The notes under the pieces: model-generated
Database searches by the model: none
The model's input: only the letters and a program-made list of their open reading frames with translations
Told to the model about the DNA's origin: nothing
NCBI GenBank assembly: GCA_963707975.1
Contig: OY970177.1
Location: forward strand, 2,356,001-2,420,000
Direction: 5' to 3'
Length of the DNA stretch: 64,000 nucleotides
Source: CAVVXX01 sp963707975
Lineage (GTDB): Bacteria; Pseudomonadota; Alphaproteobacteria; Micropepsales; Micropepsaceae
Made by a program: the position numbers and the translations under genes
In this document: positions 35,338-44,673 of the stretch, piece by piece
How positions within the stretch are numbered: the stretch's first letter is position 1
How the letters are laid out: every line of letters starts with the position of its first letter

Positions 35338-36114
35338 CTAGTCGGAAACGCTTTCGCCTTGGGCTGCCCGCGTGCCTTCGCGGGTGGGTGGGCCTTTGAG
35401 TATCCATTCGAAGCCTACGCCTACGGCAGCGCCCAGCAGCGGCCCCGCGACATAAATCCAGCTGGTTGAAAAATTCCCGCGCACGATGTCGGGCGCGAGT
35501 GAGCGGGCGATGTTCATGGAGGCGCCGGTGATGGGCCCGGCCCACAATCCGGCCAGAGCTATATAGCCGCCAATGGCCAGCGCCGCATTGGGCCCGATAT
35601 TGCGCCCGCCCGCGGCTGTGCCGAGGATGACGTTGACCAGCCCCGCCGTCAGCACCGCTTCGAGCAGGCAGGCGCGGATGGCGTCTATTCCGTTCGGCGT
35701 GGTGGCGCCGAAATCACCGCCGCTTCCGAAAATCGCTCGCAGGAACAGCACGGCCAAGATCCCGCCAACGAATTGCGCCGCGATATAACCCGGCACGCGA
35801 GGCCAGGGAAAATTACGCCGCGCCGCGAATGCCAGCGTCACCGCCGGATTGATATGCGCGCCGCTGAGCGAACCCATGAAATAAATCACGGCCATCACCG
35901 TGAGGCCGGGCGCGATCGCCTCCATCGCGGGCGTGACCGCGCCGCCCGTCCGGGCCGCAACGACGGCCGCGCCAGCGCCCGCCAGCACGAGCAGAAACGT
36001 GCCCCAGCCTTCCGCAAACAGCCGCCGCCACCAGCGCACGGGATCGCCGAATTCGCGCAAGGATTTCTCGGGTGCCGCGTGGCGCGGGCTTTCTTGGGAA
36101 TTCGCTTTCGCCAT
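35338..36114 (-). CDS. MIP-family aquaporin with altered second NPA motif
   Basis: 258-residue channel with six hydrophobic helices and two half-helices. First pore motif is standard (SGAHINPAVTLAF). The second is TGASMNIARSLAP: Asn-Ile-Ala instead of Asn-Pro-Ala, which may alter selectivity or gating. N-terminal 35 residues are soluble and charged (QESPRHAAPEKSLREF). The helices between support AqpZ-like overall topology. ATG 36114. It lies 57 bp upstream of ndk on the same strand. Substrate (water, glycerol or another small solute) unresolved. Confidence 0.9.
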   Translation of the reverse strand: MAKANSQESPRHAAPEKSLREFGDPVRWWRRLFAEGWGTFLLVLAGAGAAVVAARTGGAVTPAMEAIAPGLTVMAVIYFMGSLSGAHINPAVTLAFAARRNFPWPRVPGYIAAQFVGGILAVLFLRAIFGSGGDFGATTPNGIDAIRACLLEAVLTAGLVNVILGTAAGGRNIGPNAALAIGGYIALAGLWAGPITGASMNIARSLAPDIVRGNFSTSWIYVAGPLLGAAVGVGFEWILKGPPTREGTRAAQGESVSD

Positions 36115-36178
36115 GTTCTTGTGCGTGGCCGTTTCAGCGCTTATCTGCGTTGGGTAATTCTACCGAGAAGGAGGCCCG

Positions 36179-36508
36179 ATGTCCCGCGTCGTCGAAATGC
36201 GCACCTACAGGCTGAAACCCGGTAAGCGCGAGGCGTTCATGGAGATTCTGCGCACGCGCTCGGCGCCTGAGCACGACAAGATCGGCATGCCCATTGTGGG
36301 GCCGTGGCCTTCCATCGAAGACCCCGATGTGTGTTTCTTCATGCGATTTTTCCCGAGCCTCGCCTTGCGCGATTCCATGAAAGAGCAGTTCTATGAAGGG
36401 CCCTTGTGGAAGAACGAGCTTGAGGCCATCGCCATGCCGATTATCTACGAATACGACGTGGTGCTGATCGAGGACGAAAACGACGTTCTCAAGACGCTCG
36501 GCAAATAG
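36179..36508 (+). CDS. NIPSNAP family protein
   Basis: 109 residues of the NIPSNAP (dimeric alpha-beta barrel) family: VVEMRTYRLKPGKREAFMEIL at the start and MRFFPSLALRDSMKEQFYEGPLW in the middle. RBS GAAGGAGG precedes ATG 36179. These small cytosolic proteins resemble EthD/antibiotic monooxygenase folds but have no settled bacterial function. Its stop abuts the convergent holC stop. Confidence 0.88.
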   Translation: MSRVVEMRTYRLKPGKREAFMEILRTRSAPEHDKIGMPIVGPWPSIEDPDVCFFMRFFPSLALRDSMKEQFYEGPLWKNELEAIAMPIIYEYDVVLIEDENDVLKTLGK

Positions 36509-36973
36509 CTACGACTGCTTTTCCCATTTGCCGGAGGCCGATTCTTTCCAGTAAGTCGCATCGAATTGGTTTTCTTTGGCGGCCTTCAACGCCGCGCGGG
36601 CGGAATCGAGCGCGACTTTTTCGCGGCCATCGAACAACACAACAATACGCGCGAGATTTTTCACATGGGCCGATGACCAATCGTTCGGCAACGCGCCGCC
36701 GACGAAAAACGCGACTTCCGCCTTGTTGGGATTTTCGTCTTCGGTGGTGAGATAGATAGGCTGTCGTTCGGCGAAGCCGTCGGCACCCGTGCCGTGGGCA
36801 AGAAATGTCTGTTCCGAATAAGTCCAGAGCTGCGTATCGAGCGCCGCCATCCGCTCGGCCGAGCCCACGCGCACCAGCGCGCGACTCCCCCGCTCGCGCG
36901 TGCGTTCGAGCAAGCCCGGCAGCACATCTTCGAGCGACCGGCGTTCCAACTGATAGAACAGCGTCTCGGCCAT
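36509..36973 (-). CDS. holC: DNA polymerase III chi subunit
   Basis: 154 residues. Chi links the clamp-loader complex to SSB. FYQLERRSLEDVLPGLLERTRERGSRALVRVG, ALDTQLWTYSEQTFLAHGT and NPNKAEVAFFVGGALP match the HolC family. Start ATG 36973 overlaps the pepA stop by one base (TAATG), the usual pepA-holC arrangement. ssb, its partner, is in the same window. Confidence 0.93.
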   Translation of the reverse strand: MAETLFYQLERRSLEDVLPGLLERTRERGSRALVRVGSAERMAALDTQLWTYSEQTFLAHGTGADGFAERQPIYLTTEDENPNKAEVAFFVGGALPNDWSSAHVKNLARIVVLFDGREKVALDSARAALKAAKENQFDATYWKESASGKWEKQS

Positions 36974-38466
36974 TATCTCTCGTAATGATCGGCAACCAGG
37001 CGGTTGAGTACGCGCACGCCCCAGCCGGTGGCCCAGCTTGGCGCAAGCAGCTTGTATTCGCCGTCCTGCCAGGCCACGCCCGCGATATCGAGATGCGCCC
37101 ACGGAGTGCCATTGACGAAGCGCTGGAGGAATTGCGCCGCCGTGATCGAGCCGGCATAAGGCCCGCCGATGTTCTTCATGTCGGCGATCTTGGACTTGAT
37201 GGCGCGGTCGTACGCATCGCCCAGCGGCAGCCGCCAAACGGGCTCCCCCTCCTCGCGGCCGGCAGCCATGATGCGGGCGGAGAGGTCATCGTTGTTGCTG
37301 AACAGGCCGGCATTTTCGGCGCCCAGCGCGATCAGGATGGCGCCCGTCAGCGTGGCGAGATCGATCATGAATTTGGGCTTGAAGCGGCTTTGCGTGTACC
37401 AGAGGGCGTCCGACAGCACGAGGCGCCCTTCGGCGTCGGTATTCAAAATCTCGATAGTCTGGCCCGACATCGATTTGACGATGTCGTTGGGGCGCTGCGC
37501 GTTGCCGTCGGGCATGTTCTCGACCAGGCCGATCACGCCCACCGCGTTCACGCGCGCGCGCCGCGCGGCCAGCGTGCGCATCAGGCCGACCACTGCGGCC
37601 GCCCCGCCCATGTCGCCCTTCATCCCCATCATCGGCTGCGGCTGCTTGAGCGAGATGCCGCCGGTATCGAAGCAGACGCCTTTGCCGACGAACGCGACAG
37701 GCGGCGCCTTCTTGTTGCGCGCGCCGTTCCAACGCATGACCACGAGGCGGCTGTCATGCACGCTGCCCTGGCCTACGCCCAGCAGCGCATTCATGCCGAG
37801 CTTCTTCATCGCCGGAACGTCGAGGACGTCCACTTTCAGGCCGAGCTTGGAGAGCGCCTTCACCCGCTTGGCAAATTCACCCGGATACAGAACATTTGCG
37901 GGCTCGTTGACCAGGTCGCGGGCCAGGAAAATGCCTTCGGCCAGCACCGCGAGCTCATCCCACAATTTCCGCGCCGCCGCCGCCGATTTGGTTTCAACCG
38001 CCAATTCCTTGAGGCTTGGCTCCTCGTCGCTTTTCACTTTGCGGTAAATGTCGAAACGGTAGCTGCACAGCATCGCGCCAAAGGCCAAGTGCGCCGCCAG
38101 CGCGGGTGCCGGCAGCTTCGTGCCTTTCGGCGCGTCAATCGCGAAAGTGAGTTTCTTCTCGCCGCAGCTGAGCAGCCGGCTCACCACGGTGGCCGCCACG
38201 CGCTCGGCCGCGTTGGCATCGAAGCTATTGCCCTTGCCCAATCCCACCAAAATTACGCGCGAGGCATTGACCCCTTGCGGCGCCAGCACCTCCAGCATCT
38301 GCGCTGTCTTGCCGCTGAACCGGCTTAAGCCAAGCGCGCGTTTCAACGCGCCCCCCGTTTGCTGGTCGGCGCGGGTGGCGGCCGGCGTAAGCACCCCCCC
38401 TTCGAGAACGCCCACAACAAGTGCGCCCGCGCCGATTTGACCTGGCGCAACAAAGGAAACCTGCAT
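36973..38466 (-). CDS. pepA: Leucyl aminopeptidase
   Basis: 497-residue M17 metallo-aminopeptidase releasing N-terminal residues from peptides. The catalytic domain carries FVGKGVCFDTGGISLK, MMGMKGDMGGAAAVVG and the diagnostic NTDAEGRLVLSDAL with the metal ligands; residues 1-170 form the non-catalytic macro-like domain. ATG 38466. Followed by holC. Confidence 0.96.
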   Translation of the reverse strand: MQVSFVAPGQIGAGALVVGVLEGGVLTPAATRADQQTGGALKRALGLSRFSGKTAQMLEVLAPQGVNASRVILVGLGKGNSFDANAAERVAATVVSRLLSCGEKKLTFAIDAPKGTKLPAPALAAHLAFGAMLCSYRFDIYRKVKSDEEPSLKELAVETKSAAAARKLWDELAVLAEGIFLARDLVNEPANVLYPGEFAKRVKALSKLGLKVDVLDVPAMKKLGMNALLGVGQGSVHDSRLVVMRWNGARNKKAPPVAFVGKGVCFDTGGISLKQPQPMMGMKGDMGGAAAVVGLMRTLAARRARVNAVGVIGLVENMPDGNAQRPNDIVKSMSGQTIEILNTDAEGRLVLSDALWYTQSRFKPKFMIDLATLTGAILIALGAENAGLFSNNDDLSARIMAAGREEGEPVWRLPLGDAYDRAIKSKIADMKNIGGPYAGSITAAQFLQRFVNGTPWAHLDIAGVAWQDGEYKLLAPSWATGWGVRVLNRLVADHYER

Positions 38467-38612
38467 GAATGCCTCCGCTGAAAAGCTGAAATCCGCCCAA
38501 CCTACTGAAAACCTGAGGATATTATGCGTGCTATGGGGTTGCCGTGTGGCCGCTTGGGAATGCTAGTTTATGATGAAACGAGCGGCCTGTGAAAGGTGGG
38601 GCACGGCGCTTG

Positions 38613-38702
38613 GCTGTCGTTCCCGTAATGCCTTTGGCAGACGGCGTGAGCGTGGACGTGCGATGCTGCGCGCGGGCGTTGACGCCTGCGCGAAATGACA
38701 GC
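38613..38702. repeat. Palindromic intergenic element 5 (pepA-lptF spacer)
   Basis: GCTGTCGTTCCCG at the left and GCGAAATGACAGC at the right form imperfect inverted ends around GC-rich inner stems. It occupies about a third of the 250 bp divergent spacer between pepA and lptF; no other feature was seen there, although promoters for both genes must be present. Confidence 0.55.
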
Positions 38703-38716
38703 TAGCGAGGCGGGTA

Positions 38717-39841
38717 ATGCGGAGTTTGTCGTTCTACGTCCTGCGCCAGATCGTGGGCCCGTTTCTGCTTTTCACGCTGCTGATGGCGGCCGTGGTGTGG
38801 CTGACCGAATCGCTGCGCCTGCTCGACCTGGTGATCAACCGCAGCCAATCGGCCATCATGTTCGCCTATCTCAGCGCGCTCATCCTGCCGACCCTGCTCA
38901 CCATCATCATCCCGATTGCCTTTTTCGCTGGCGCGCTTTACGCGCTGCATCGCCTCAATAACGACAGCGAGCTGGTGGTGATGTGGGCCGCCGGCTTTAG
39001 CCGGGTGCAGCTTGCCGTGCCGTTGCTGATCGCAGCCACTATCGCCATGGCGATGACCTATCTCTGCAACATGTATCTGATGCCGTTGTGCGAGCGCACG
39101 ATGAAGGCCGCGGTGTTCGACATCCGCGCCGACATCGGCACGGCGATCCTGCACGAAGGCTCGTTCACCACGCCTGCGGATGGCCTAACCGTTTTCATCC
39201 GCGAGCTTGAACCGGACGGCGAAATCCGGGGCATTCTTGTCCACGACGACCGCAATCCCAAGCGGCCCACCACCTATATTGCCGAGACGGGCGCCTTCGT
39301 CGAAACGCAGCAAGGCTCCCGCCTCATCATGCATCGCGGCAATATCGAGCAGGCAGGGGCGACCGAAGGCCTGCTTTCGGTGCTCAAATTCGACACCTAT
39401 GTCTTCAATCTGGATCAGTTCGGCGGCCAGCAACGCGCCTCCTCTCTTGAAACGAACGAACGTTATCTTCCCGAACTGCTTTTTCCAAAGCTCACCAGCG
39501 ACCAGATGAAGCGCTACAAGAGCTATGTCGCCGAAGGTCATAACCGTATTGCCACGCCGCTTTATTGTTTGGCCTTTGCAATGATTGCATTCGCTGCGAC
39601 CGCGCGGGGGAGCACTGCGCGAACCGGTTATACGCTGCGTCTGCTGGCTGCCTCGATTGTGGCGGCGGGTTTGCGGCTTGCCGGTTATGGCGCCGTCGCG
39701 CTGGCCGCGCGCAATTCGGGACTTATCGTTCTGCTTTACCTGCTGCCGCTCAGCTCCGCGATCATTGCCGCCATGAGTTTGGAGGATAAACCGTTTTTGA
39801 GCTTTCGTCCGCGGCCGCAACCGGTGGAGGCCGCGACGTGA
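38717..39841 (+). CDS. lptF: LPS export permease LptF
   Basis: 374-residue inner-membrane half of the LptB2FG transporter that extracts lipopolysaccharide. The N-terminus SFYVLRQIVGPFLLFTLLMA, two helix groups separated by a periplasmic jellyroll (about residues 120-260), and a second helix group fit the YjgP/YjgQ family. ATG 38717 follows AGGCGGG. Its stop overlaps the lptG GTG start (GTGA). Confidence 0.94.
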   Translation: MRSLSFYVLRQIVGPFLLFTLLMAAVVWLTESLRLLDLVINRSQSAIMFAYLSALILPTLLTIIIPIAFFAGALYALHRLNNDSELVVMWAAGFSRVQLAVPLLIAATIAMAMTYLCNMYLMPLCERTMKAAVFDIRADIGTAILHEGSFTTPADGLTVFIRELEPDGEIRGILVHDDRNPKRPTTYIAETGAFVETQQGSRLIMHRGNIEQAGATEGLLSVLKFDTYVFNLDQFGGQQRASSLETNERYLPELLFPKLTSDQMKRYKSYVAEGHNRIATPLYCLAFAMIAFAATARGSTARTGYTLRLLAASIVAAGLRLAGYGAVALAARNSGLIVLLYLLPLSSAIIAAMSLEDKPFLSFRPRPQPVEAAT

Positions 39842-40929
39842 ACTGGTCGTGGACACTCAATGTCTATCTTGCCCGTCATTTTTTTAGATCGGTGGTGGTC
39901 GTTTTCGGCGGCCTGCTGCTGATGACGTTTTCCATCGACCTAGTCGACTTGTTCAACCGGACGCCGGTTAAAGAAGTCCCTGCCAGCGTTCTTGTCGGCA
40001 TGAGCCTGCTGCAACTCGCCGATCTTGGACAGAAGATGCTGCCCTTCGCCGTGTTGTTCGGCGCCATTCTCGCCTTCTCGCGGCTTTCGAGCACGCACGA
40101 GCTGGTGGCGACACGTGCTTCGGGAATCTCCGTGTGGGGGTTCCTCGCGCCGCCGCTGATCGTTGCCATCGCGCTCGGCTTCATCACTATGGCCGCATAC
40201 AACCCCGTGGCGGCCGTGTTGCTCACGCAATATGAGCGCCTCGAGGCCAAATATATCCGCGGCCAGGCCTCGCAACTGGCCGTGTTCAAAACCGGCTTAT
40301 GGCTGCGCCAGGGCGACGCGACGCATCAATCCGTGATCCATGCGCTGCGCGTGAGCGACCAGGGCGTCAACCTCGAGGATGTCATCATCTTTCTTTACGA
40401 CGGCCAGGATAAATTCGCGGGGCGCATCGACGCTGCGCACGCGCACCTAAAGGGGCACCGCTGGCATTTTGCGAATGCGTGGGTGAGCGGACCGCAGGGT
40501 GGGCCCAAATATTTCGCCACATACGAGCTTCCCACCGCCCTTACAGCAGCACGGATTCAGGAAAGCTTCGGCTCGCCCGACACGATTTCGTTCTGGGAAT
40601 TGCCGCGCTTCATCGTGAATGCCGGAGATGCAGGCTTCTCCACTTTGCGCCATCAGATTTACTGGTATTCGCTGCTTACGCTGCCCATCCTGTTTTCGGC
40701 GATGGTGTTGATGGCTGCGAGCTTCTCCCTCCGGCTCGCCCGCCTGGGCGGCGTACCGCAACTCGTTCTCGCAGCGGCGTTGTCAGGATTTGCAGTCTAT
40801 TTCCTTGGCGATGTCACCCAAGCTTTGGGCGAGTCTGGCATTTTGCCTGTGCCGCTTGCGGCTATTGCGCCGGCAGCGGTCGCCATCCTTCTCGCCACGA
40901 CGCTGCTCTTTCATCGGGAGGATGGGTGA
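39838..40929 (+). CDS. lptG: LPS export permease LptG
   Basis: 363-residue partner of LptF. WTLNVYLARHFFRSVVVVFGG at the start, then TPVKEVPASVLVGMSLLQLADLGQKMLPF, a central periplasmic domain, and C-terminal helices with LPILFSAMVLMAASFSLRLAR. GTG 39838 overlaps lptF; its own TGA overlaps the lptD GTG. Placement before lptD completes the export pathway to the outer membrane. Confidence 0.95.
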   Translation: MNWSWTLNVYLARHFFRSVVVVFGGLLLMTFSIDLVDLFNRTPVKEVPASVLVGMSLLQLADLGQKMLPFAVLFGAILAFSRLSSTHELVATRASGISVWGFLAPPLIVAIALGFITMAAYNPVAAVLLTQYERLEAKYIRGQASQLAVFKTGLWLRQGDATHQSVIHALRVSDQGVNLEDVIIFLYDGQDKFAGRIDAAHAHLKGHRWHFANAWVSGPQGGPKYFATYELPTALTAARIQESFGSPDTISFWELPRFIVNAGDAGFSTLRHQIYWYSLLTLPILFSAMVLMAASFSLRLARLGGVPQLVLAAALSGFAVYFLGDVTQALGESGILPVPLAAIAPAAVAILLATTLLFHREDG

Positions 40930-43166
40930 AGCAGGGCCAGCATATCGCATGGCATGGCCGTTGCGTGCTTGCATGCGCGGCGATGATGCTTTGCGCCGCG
41001 ACAGCTTTCGCCGCACCGCCGTTTGATAAGCACGCAAAGAAACCTCCCACCAATGTCACGGGCGTGGCGCACGGCAATGTGCTGTTACAGGCCGACGAGG
41101 CCATCTACAACACGGCCACCAATGTGGTGACTGCGCGGGGCCATGTCGAAATCGCCAATGACGAGCGCGTGTTGCAAGCGGACAGCGTTACTTACGATCC
41201 CAACACGGACCTCGTTACTGCCGACGGGCACGTCAACGTGCTGGAAGCAGACGGCAATGTCGAATTCGCCAATCACCTTACGCTCAGCAAGGATATGGCC
41301 GAAGGCGCGGCGCAAGGGTTTGCCGCACTGATCGGCCCCAATGGGCGCTTTGTCGCCGTCACCGGCGAGCGCCATCAGGGCCGCTATCTCGTGGGGCATC
41401 GCGCTGTTTTCACGCCGTGCAAAGTGTGCGCGAAAGAGCCGGTTCCGCTCTGGCAAGTGAAGGCCGTCCGCATCGTCCATGACAATGTCAAAAAAGAAAT
41501 AGTCTATCACGACGCAACGTTCGAGTTCATGGGCGTGCCAGTATTCTATTCTCCCTACCTCTCGCAGCCCGATCCCACTGTGAAACACCAGTCCGGCCTG
41601 CTGATTCCATCTCTTGGCGACTCCAAATATCTAGGGGCTTTCGCGCGGATTCCAGTCTACATCGCGCTCTCTGACTCAGAGGATGTCACAGTTGAACCGT
41701 TAATCACTTCAACCGCCGGCAATGTGCTCGAAGCAGAATATCGCGAGCGCTGGGGCGTGGGTGGCATGTGGCTACAGGGCAGCTTTGGATACAATCCGGT
41801 GGCCCCCATGGGCGCTGGTCCGTGGGAAGGTAGCTTGTTCGGATCGGGACGGATACCGATCACCGATATTTGGCGCGTCGGATTCGATGCCCAACTTACT
41901 TCCAACGACACCTATCTTCGACGTTATGATTTCTCGGGCGAGTCCAATTTAGACCGGTTGAACTCCGATTTGTTTATCGAGGGCACTGATGGCCGCAGCC
42001 GCTTTGCTATCACGAGTTACTTCTTCCAAGGACTCCGGACGACGGACACTTCGGGCCAGATCCCGTTGGCGCTGCCTCTAGTCGAATACACTTACCTCCC
42101 GGATACGAAGATACTCGGCGGGCAGTTTCGCTTTGATGCCAATGGGCTTGCACTCTTCCGTAATGCAGGTGAGGACGACGAACGTGCCTCCGCCTCCGCT
42201 AGTTGGCGCTTACCTTTCATCGCCGAGGATGGCCAGCTCGTCACCTTCGAGGCGCGGGCGCGCAGCGACATCTATCACACCAGCAATGCAATCTGCGCCG
42301 ACCCAACCACTTTGGGTTGCGTCGATCCAACGGCGACCAAAGACAGCCAGACGATCACGCGCGAGCTAGCGCTAGCTTCCATGGAATGGAGTTGGCCTTT
42401 CGTCACGAGCTCGGCCAGCGGCAAGACGAGCTATGTGGTCGAGCCAATCGTGCAACTCGTCGCCGCGCCCTATGGCGGTAATCCTAAAGGCATTCCCGAC
42501 GAGGACAGCACCAGCTTCGAATTCGTCGCGAGCAATCTTTTCAGCCTGAATCCGTTTCCCGGAATTGACCTATGGGAGGACGGGCCCCACGCCAATGCCG
42601 GAGTGCAGGCCGCGGCTACATTGCCCACCGGCGATGTTCAAATTATGGTGGGCGAAGATTATCGATTAAAGAGGGATGGCAATTTTCCCTTGGGCTCAGG
42701 CCTCGGCGGCACGCGTTCAGATATCGTTGGACAAATTAAGGTGGATTTCGTCCCGTATATTGATCTAACCCAGCAATTTCGCGTTGACCCACAAACAGGG
42801 AGTGTCGTAAGCGATCAAATCGATCTCACGGCTAAGGTCGGACGCTCCTTTCTGGATCTCACCTACTTAAGTTTGCCAGCAGAGGATCTTGGCACTGGCA
42901 CGCCTGAACCGCGTAAGGAAATCAATTTGTCTACCTCCATAGGCGTGTACGAAAACTGGTTCCTTGTGGGTAGCGCGATCCGTGATCTTCAGCTAAGTGA
43001 AATGATAGAGGAACGCCTGGGTATTTCCTATGAGGACGAGTGTTTCACGGCTTCCCTCGAATATGAGCGGAAGTTCACGACGCTCCGCGACCTGAAGCCC
43101 GGGACCTCGGTCCTCTTTCGTATTGGTTTACTGACTACACCTCAGAAAAGCGTTGGCTTGCCGTGA
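40926..43166 (+). CDS. lptD: LPS-assembly protein LptD
   Basis: 746-residue outer-membrane protein inserting LPS into the outer leaflet. The GTG at 40926 (in GTGA with lptG) gives a signal peptide (VLACAAMMLCAATAFA). The OstA/LptA-like jellyroll covers about residues 45-170 (VLLQADEAIYNTATNVVTARGHVEI), then a large beta-barrel with VFYSPYLSQPDPTVKHQSGLLIP. Cys at CKVC could take part in the disulfides known from LptD. A longer in-frame reading upstream overlaps lptG and is not used. Confidence 0.94.
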   Translation: MKQGQHIAWHGRCVLACAAMMLCAATAFAAPPFDKHAKKPPTNVTGVAHGNVLLQADEAIYNTATNVVTARGHVEIANDERVLQADSVTYDPNTDLVTADGHVNVLEADGNVEFANHLTLSKDMAEGAAQGFAALIGPNGRFVAVTGERHQGRYLVGHRAVFTPCKVCAKEPVPLWQVKAVRIVHDNVKKEIVYHDATFEFMGVPVFYSPYLSQPDPTVKHQSGLLIPSLGDSKYLGAFARIPVYIALSDSEDVTVEPLITSTAGNVLEAEYRERWGVGGMWLQGSFGYNPVAPMGAGPWEGSLFGSGRIPITDIWRVGFDAQLTSNDTYLRRYDFSGESNLDRLNSDLFIEGTDGRSRFAITSYFFQGLRTTDTSGQIPLALPLVEYTYLPDTKILGGQFRFDANGLALFRNAGEDDERASASASWRLPFIAEDGQLVTFEARARSDIYHTSNAICADPTTLGCVDPTATKDSQTITRELALASMEWSWPFVTSSASGKTSYVVEPIVQLVAAPYGGNPKGIPDEDSTSFEFVASNLFSLNPFPGIDLWEDGPHANAGVQAAATLPTGDVQIMVGEDYRLKRDGNFPLGSGLGGTRSDIVGQIKVDFVPYIDLTQQFRVDPQTGSVVSDQIDLTAKVGRSFLDLTYLSLPAEDLGTGTPEPRKEINLSTSIGVYENWFLVGSAIRDLQLSEMIEERLGISYEDECFTASLEYERKFTTLRDLKPGTSVLFRIGLLTTPQKSVGLP

Positions 43167-43284
43167 CCGTCGTCCGCCTAAACGCTTGAAGGAATGCCCA
43201 AAATGGGTAGATTGATCTTATGGGGCCGGGGGTGCCGGGCTGGCGGGGAGCCGGCGCGAAATGAGACGAGCATAGAGCACCACA

Positions 43285-44673
43285 GTGCCTGACCGCTTTC
43301 ATTTTTTTCTGCGCGTTCTGCTTGTTGTGGCTCTTGCGCCACTGATCGTGGCTGCGCGCCCGCATCTCATGGTCCTTCCGAAAGCCACTCAAAGCGCCTC
43401 TATCGCCCCGGAGTCGCAGGCGCAAAAGATTACGTCTGTTACAACCGGTTCGCGCGGCGTCGTAGCGGTAGTGAACGATTCTGTGATTTCGGATTACGAC
43501 CTCAACCAGCGCCTGGCGCTTTTTGTCGCTACCTCGGGTGTTCATCCAACGGAAGATGCGATTAAGCGAATCCGCGATGAAGTGTTGCGCTCGCTCGTCG
43601 ATGAAATGCTTCAGCTCCAGGAAGCTCAAAAGAACAAAATCGCGGTATCCAAAGAAGAAGTCGACAAGGCTCTGGAAACAATCGCGCATCAGAACAACGC
43701 GTCCCTCGACCAGATTAATCAGATGCTGAAGGGCGCAGGCGTGGACATCACGACCTTGCGTAATCAGATCACTTCCGAAATCGCATGGCAAAAACTCATC
43801 CAGGATCAGCTTGCACAGCGCGTGCAGATATCCGACCAAGACGTCGATACGGCGTTACGGCGGCTGGCGGAAGGCGAGCACCAGCCGCAGTATCTTGTTT
43901 CGGAGATTTTCATCGGCGTCGATACGCCGGACAAGGAAGACAAGGCCCGCGAGGGTGCGAACCAGATCGCACAGCAGCTGCATCTGGGTGCTTCTTTCGC
44001 CGCGGCTGCACGCCAGTTCAGCCAATCGCCTTCGGCGGCGAGTGGCGGCGACATCGGTTGGGTGCAACCGGGACAACTGGCCGATGAGCTCGACAAAAAC
44101 CTGTCCACAATGCATGTCGGCGATATCGTGGGCCCGATAAAAATCGCTGGCGGCTATTATATTCTTCTGCTTCGCGATAAGCGTGAGCCTATAGGCACGG
44201 TGATGCCCAAGACACAGACCGCGCAACCGGGTTTGCCCGAGGGAACCGTTCCGCTGGCGCGAATCCTGCTGCCGATGCCGGCAAAAATACCGAAAGAACT
44301 GCAAGAGCGTGCGCTTCAGGTGGCAGAAAGCATCCGCCAAAGCATCAAAAGTTGCGCGAACCTGAAACAGCTCTCCGAGCAGGTCAAAGGATCTGTCTAT
44401 ATGAGTCTCGGCAACATGAAGGTGGATCAGCTCAGCCCCGAGTTGCGCAACGCGCTGGCGAACACGCAGTCTGGCGACGTGGCAGCCCCATACATGTCGT
44501 CCGCTGGCGTGGAAATCATTGTGCGCTGCGACCCGCGGATAGAGAAAGTCGTTGCCTTCCAGATGCCGACGCGCAAGGAAGTCGAGGACCGGCTATTCAA
44601 CGACCAGATGTCGCTGATGTCGCGGCGCTATTTGCGCGACTTGAGGCGCGACGCCGTTGTCGAATACCGCTGA
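43285..44673 (+). CDS. surA: Periplasmic chaperone / peptidyl-prolyl isomerase SurA
   Basis: 462 residues: signal peptide, SurA N-terminal helical chaperone domain (VVAVVNDSVISDYDLNQRLALF), then a parvulin domain (YLVSEIFIGVDTPDKEDKAREGANQIAQQL, FSQSPSAASGGDIGWVQPGQLADEL) and a second, weaker parvulin-like domain near residues 310-410. It escorts barrel proteins such as LptD to the BAM complex. GTG start at 43285. The 118 bp gap to lptD shows no terminator. Confidence 0.94.
   Translation: MPDRFHFFLRVLLVVALAPLIVAARPHLMVLPKATQSASIAPESQAQKITSVTTGSRGVVAVVNDSVISDYDLNQRLALFVATSGVHPTEDAIKRIRDEVLRSLVDEMLQLQEAQKNKIAVSKEEVDKALETIAHQNNASLDQINQMLKGAGVDITTLRNQITSEIAWQKLIQDQLAQRVQISDQDVDTALRRLAEGEHQPQYLVSEIFIGVDTPDKEDKAREGANQIAQQLHLGASFAAAARQFSQSPSAASGGDIGWVQPGQLADELDKNLSTMHVGDIVGPIKIAGGYYILLLRDKREPIGTVMPKTQTAQPGLPEGTVPLARILLPMPAKIPKELQERALQVAESIRQSIKSCANLKQLSEQVKGSVYMSLGNMKVDQLSPELRNALANTQSGDVAAPYMSSAGVEIIVRCDPRIEKVVAFQMPTRKEVEDRLFNDQMSLMSRRYLRDLRRDAVVEYR

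Noticed and set aside
36805..38328. 507-residue open frame on the plus strand opposite pepA
   Set aside because: pepA on the minus strand has full family conservation. The plus-strand frame is Arg/His-rich with no motifs, as expected of an antisense shadow in GC-rich DNA.
40479..40925. 149-codon N-terminal extension of lptD
   Set aside because: It overlaps lptG in another frame and is compositionally a shadow. The GTG in GTGA overlap with lptG starts a normal signal peptide.
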